In this document: one piece after another, positions 6,820-8,801 of the stretch
Layout: every line of letters begins with the position of its first letter
Position numbering within the stretch: the first letter of the stretch is position 1
Origin: an uncultured bacterium
Lineage (GTDB): Bacteria > Cyanobacteriota > Vampirovibrionia > Gastranaerophilales > Gastranaerophilaceae
Length of the DNA: 8,801 nt
NCBI GenBank assembly: GCA_949288685.1
Contig: CASELB010000065.1
Span: 1-8,801 of the forward strand
Direction: 5' to 3'
Position numbers and translations under genes: made by a program
Notes under the pieces: model-generated
Told to the model about the DNA's origin: nothing
Database searches by the model: none
What the model saw: only the letters and a program-made list of their open reading frames with translations

Positions 6820-7374
6820 TTATGATACCACAAAAGAAAGTTGTTTTTGCATATCACACTGCTCAATAATTTTGTTATAAAGGTTATAAGTCATTTCGCA
6901 ATCTTTTAATGCTCTGTGATGCCCTTCTGTGTTAATATCAAAATGTTTTGCAAGACTTGAGAGTTTATAACTCGGCAAATCGGGACAGAATTTTCGCGCC
7001 AGTTTCACCGTATCAAGCCTGTCATTATCCAATCCTGTTCCAAAATATTTTTCCAGATTGTGATGCAAAAACCTGTAATCAAAATTTATATTGTGCCCGA
7101 CTATACAATCATTGGCAAGAAAATCTTTGAAACTCAATAAAATACTTTTTATTTCCGGAGCATCTTTGACCATTTCATTAGTAATTCCTGTCAATGCTGA
7201 TATAAAAGGACTAATCACTGCAGCAGGTTTTGTCAGTGTAGAGAATTTATCAACAACAATATGTTCACGCACTTTCAGCGCGGAAATTTCTATAATTTCA
7301 TCCCTTAATGGCGATAGTCCGGTTGTTTCAATATCCACTATTGTGTAGTCGGATAAAAAAATATTTTTGTCCAT
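6820..7374 (-). CDS. DnaQ-like DEDDh 3'-5' exonuclease
   Basis: The 184-residue product is a complete DEDDh exonuclease domain, the fold of DNA polymerase III epsilon. Catalytic residues visible are Asp14 and Glu16 in VDIETTG, Asp99 in GHNINFDYRF, and His153 with Asp158 in HHRALKDC. The LTGIT block (61-65) is also typical. It removes nucleotides from 3' ends using two metal ions. The length allows only the nuclease domain: no polymerase-binding tail, GIY-YIG or helicase fusion is present. It could be a proofreading subunit or a free exonuclease of the ExoX/RNase T type; the window cannot decide. It is the first gene of a five-gene minus-strand run and starts 24 bases ahead of the glycan-type genes. 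No Shine-Dalgarno is seen, and a promoter lies so close that the mRNA may be leaderless. Confidence 0.92.
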   Translation of the reverse strand: MDKNIFLSDYTIVDIETTGLSPLRDEIIEISALKVREHIVVDKFSTLTKPAAVISPFISALTGITNEMVKDAPEIKSILLSFKDFLANDCIVGHNINFDYRFLHHNLEKYFGTGLDNDRLDTVKLARKFCPDLPSYKLSSLAKHFDINTEGHHRALKDCEMTYNLYNKIIEQCDMQKQLSFVVS

Positions 7375-7381
7375 ATTTTTT

Positions 7382-7410
7382 ATTTTACTCTAACAAAAAC
7401 TATTTTACAA
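7382..7410 (-). promoter_or_regulatory. Predicted promoter of the exonuclease-glycan run
   Basis: On the minus strand TTGTAA (7405-7410) and TAAAAT (7382-7387, 5 of 6) are separated by 17 bases. Only 7 bases lie between the -10 box and the ATG at 7374, so transcription would begin at or next to the start codon. This fits the missing ribosome binding site of the exonuclease gene. Confidence 0.5.
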
Positions 7411-7433
7411 AGTTATTTTATTCAGATGGCTAT

Positions 7434-7442
7434 CCCCCCCCC
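7434..7442. repeat. Nine-base C tract between divergent genes
   Basis: A run of nine C residues stands out in AT-rich DNA, about 60 bases upstream of the exonuclease start and outside the predicted promoters. It lies at the left end of a more GC-rich stretch (about 7424-7512) that contains no gene I can support and a small hairpin CGCT-AAAC-AGCG at 7481-7492. Homopolymer tracts of this length are prone to slippage. Confidence 0.7.
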
Positions 7443-7512
7443 ATAACCCGGCACTGTATTTTTCTTGTCTTGAACACTCGCGCTAAACAGCGTTACATTT
7501 GTACTTGTGTAA

Positions 7513-7681
7513 GATCCTGAATAGCGTGAAAATCGTACAAAATGATAAACCGATTTTCTACACTTTCAGGATGACAGGTATTTTAATACCATTTACGCCT
7601 GTCACCCTGAAAGGGTACCTGAACTCGTTTCAGGATCTAATGCAAGTCTTGCCAGAGATTTCGAAACAAGTTCTGAATGAC
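7513..7681. repeat. Composite palindromic repeat module (CCTGAA/TTTCAGG cores)
   Basis: Three imperfect palindromes sit side by side. A: arms 7514-7535 and 7551-7572 (ATCCTGAA outer ends, AAAATCG inner ends). B: arms 7563-7578 and 7598-7613, CTTTCAGGATGACAGG against CCTGTCACCCTGAAAG, 15 of 16 paired, 19-base loop. C: arms about 7619-7638 and 7656-7675, with AACT-GTTTC cores and an inner GCAAG-T-CTTGC hairpin. A and B share an arm, so only one can form at a time. The core resembles short interspersed palindromes (CCTGAACTTGTTTCAGG type) known from many bacterial genomes. The module is GC-richer than its surroundings and has no transposase. Confidence 0.75.
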
Positions 7682-7715
7682 AAGATAGGGCAGGCTGTCT
7701 CCCAAATTTTAAGTG

Positions 7716-7743
7716 TTGTAATTTTTCAGAATTTATGTAATAA
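7716..7743 (+). promoter_or_regulatory. Possible promoter of the PAP2 phosphatase gene
   Basis: TTGTAA (7716-7721) is followed after 16 bases by TAATAA (7738-7743), which matches the -10 consensus poorly. Seven bases separate it from the ATG at 7751, the same arrangement as at the exonuclease gene. It lies just outside the palindromic module. Confidence 0.3.
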
Positions 7744-7750
7744 AAAAGTA

Positions 7751-8386
7751 ATGAGAGAGATTTTCAAAAGTAAAAGTTTGATATCATTTTTGCTTTTATT
7801 ACCCGTTTTTATCATGTATACTATTCTCTTAACTTTGTTTATTAATCCGGTAACAAAACTTGACACAGATATAATTCTTGCAGTCAAAAGGATATTTGAA
7901 TTTTTACCGCTTAATTTGATTGTCGCTATTACAGATTTCGGGTTTTCATCATACTTCATACAATTTTTAATTCCGATATTTTTAATATGTTTGTACCTTC
8001 GAAAATATTTTACTTTTGTTTTGATTACAATGGGATATTTTATTACATTACCGGCAATTCAATTCATAAAAAATATTGTAATGCGCGACAGACCTGATGT
8101 ACACCTGCAAAGAATTGCAGAAACAGAGTTTTCTTACCCGTCGGGGCACTCTACAACAGTCTTTTTTATGGGGCTTGTACTTTTGTACCTTGTAAATACT
8201 TACATAAAAAATAAAACAGTAAAACTCATACTGTTTGCAATAATTATAATATGGATGATTACAATCCCGTTTACACGTGTATGGCTTGGAGTACACTATC
8301 CTACTGACACAATCGGCGGTGCTCTTTTAGGCAGCGCCATCGGCTCTCTTTTTATATTTTTTATTAATCAGGCAGAAAAAGTCTAA
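7751..8386 (+). CDS. PAP2-family membrane phosphatase (lipid phosphate or undecaprenyl-pyrophosphate type)
   Basis: The 211-residue product carries all three PAP2 signature motifs: KNIVMRDRP (K107 to P115, the K-x6-RP motif), SYPSGHS (128-134) and TRVWLGVHYPTD (175-186) with Arg176, His182 and Asp186. Six hydrophobic segments fit the usual six-helix membrane topology, at about 9-30, 52-82, 86-105, 134-150, 157-174 and 188-205. Such enzymes remove phosphate from phosphatidic acid, phosphatidylglycerophosphate or undecaprenyl pyrophosphate, with the active site on the outer face of the membrane; which substrate applies is not decidable. I chose ATG 7751 because the first helix begins 8 residues later. 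The same frame is open back to a TTG at 7499, with in-frame ATGs at 7571 and 7640, but that part translates the palindromic repeat and has no family match. No Shine-Dalgarno precedes 7751, which leaves some doubt. Confidence 0.88.
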   Translation: MREIFKSKSLISFLLLLPVFIMYTILLTLFINPVTKLDTDIILAVKRIFEFLPLNLIVAITDFGFSSYFIQFLIPIFLICLYLRKYFTFVLITMGYFITLPAIQFIKNIVMRDRPDVHLQRIAETEFSYPSGHSTTVFFMGLVLLYLVNTYIKNKTVKLILFAIIIIWMITIPFTRVWLGVHYPTDTIGGALLGSAIGSLFIFFINQAEKV

Positions 8387-8447
8387 CATCTCTAAAAATA
8401 TTACTATAGCTGCATTTGAAGGAATTACATTATTTGTATTCTGTTTC

Positions 8448-8456
8448 TGTTATAAT
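8448..8456 (+). promoter_or_regulatory. Predicted extended -10 promoter of prfA
   Basis: TGTTATAAT is an extended -10 element (TG-N-TATAAT) 25 bases before the prfA start codon. No good -35 lies at 16-18 bases, which extended -10 promoters can tolerate. It lies 61 bases past the PAP2 stop, so prfA is probably transcribed independently of that gene. Confidence 0.6.
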
Positions 8457-8481
8457 AAAATTACTTGGTGAGGAAATAACT

Positions 8482-8801
8482 ATGCAAGATATGTTAGACA
8501 AAATAAAACAGATAGAAAAAAAATATATAGAACTTGGCGAAACATTAATGGATCCTAACGTTATCGCAGATTACAATAAATTTCGCGACCTGTCGAAGCA
8601 GAGAAAATCAATGGAAGAAACTGTTGAACTTTATTATGCCTGGCAGAAAGCAACAAAAGAAATAGAGGAAGCCAAAGAATTAATGTTTGCGGAAAACGAT
8701 CCCGAAATGAAGGCTTTTATGAAAGCTGACATTGAAGAAAACGAAAATAAAATAACAGAGTACGAAGAAAAAATGAAAGTACTTCTGCTCCCGCGCGACC
8801 C
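8482..8801 (+). CDS. prfA: Peptide chain release factor 1, N-terminal part (cut by right edge)
   Basis: The 106 complete codons visible match the N-terminal helical domain of RF1, the factor that reads UAA and UAG and triggers release of the finished protein on the ribosome. The tract from MQDMLDKIKQIEKKY through a Glu- and Lys-rich coiled region to KMKVLLLPRDP (98 onward) corresponds to E. coli RF1, which has QLQVLLLPKDP at the same place; this ending points to RF1 rather than RF2. The codon-recognition motif and the GGQ loop lie beyond the window. The ATG at 8482 has GAGGA 8 bases upstream and an extended -10 promoter 25 bases upstream. Nothing looks broken in the visible part. Confidence 0.93.
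   Translation, partial: MQDMLDKIKQIEKKYIELGETLMDPNVIADYNKFRDLSKQRKSMEETVELYYAWQKATKEIEEAKELMFAENDPEMKAFMKADIEENENKITEYEEKMKVLLLPRD

Noticed and set aside
7308..7520. Small plus-strand open frame of 70 codons across the C tract
   Set aside because: It starts inside the antisense of the exonuclease gene, has no ribosome site, and its C-terminal part only reads through the GC-rich intergenic stretch.
7513..7681. CRISPR array or insertion sequence
   Set aside because: The palindromes are not regularly spaced direct repeats with unique spacers, and there is no transposase or cas gene in the window.
7421..7730. TTCAGA copies at 7421 and 7725 as target-site duplication of an insertion
   Set aside because: Six bases with unmatched surroundings are too short and common in this base composition; the boundaries do not coincide with the palindrome ends.

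Overview
The window is AT-rich DNA from a fermentative bacterium. The best guess is a gut member of the Gastranaerophilales (Melainabacteria/Vampirovibrionia). This rests on two genes at 1600-3737 that I recognise from memory as a protein style common in that group: a short N-terminal leader, an F-K-G or N-F-S-G motif, then a few hydrophobic segments. A Clostridia-like or Elusimicrobia-like origin is not excluded. Most genes have clear AGGAG-type ribosome binding sites.

Layout, left to right. (1) 1-1425, minus: the N-terminal 475 codons of the bifunctional acetaldehyde/alcohol dehydrogenase AdhE, cut by the left edge. It has its own promoter and an 18-bp palindrome resembling a Rex or CRP/FNR operator. 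(2) 1541-1572: a strong intrinsic terminator closing the next unit. (3) 1600-3737, minus: two hypothetical membrane proteins that overlap by one base (TAATG). The downstream protein contains about seven tandem copies of a 23-residue repeat. (4) 3738-3935: an AT-rich gap. (5) 3936-7374, minus: a tight five-gene run. In transcription order it is a DnaQ-like DEDDh exonuclease, a small stand-alone Rossmann-like protein, a SAM methyltransferase, a family 8 glycosyltransferase and a second SAM methyltransferase. The last four look like surface-glycan assembly or modification functions. (6) 7375-7750: the divergent intergenic region. It holds a 9-base C tract and a composite palindromic repeat built on CCTGAA/TTTCAGG cores. 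(7) 7751-8386, plus: a PAP2-family membrane phosphatase. (8) 8482-8801, plus: the start of release factor 1 (prfA), cut by the right edge, behind an extended -10 promoter.

Functionally the window joins fermentation (adhE), envelope or glycan work (glycosyltransferase, methyltransferases, possibly the lipid-phosphate phosphatase) and housekeeping (exonuclease, RF1). No CRISPR array, tRNA, rRNA or transposase gene was seen. The most unusual items are the 23-residue repeat block inside the hypothetical membrane protein, the palindromic repeat module whose reading frame runs into the PAP2 gene, the redox-type operator at adhE, and two promoters placed so that they would give leaderless mRNAs.
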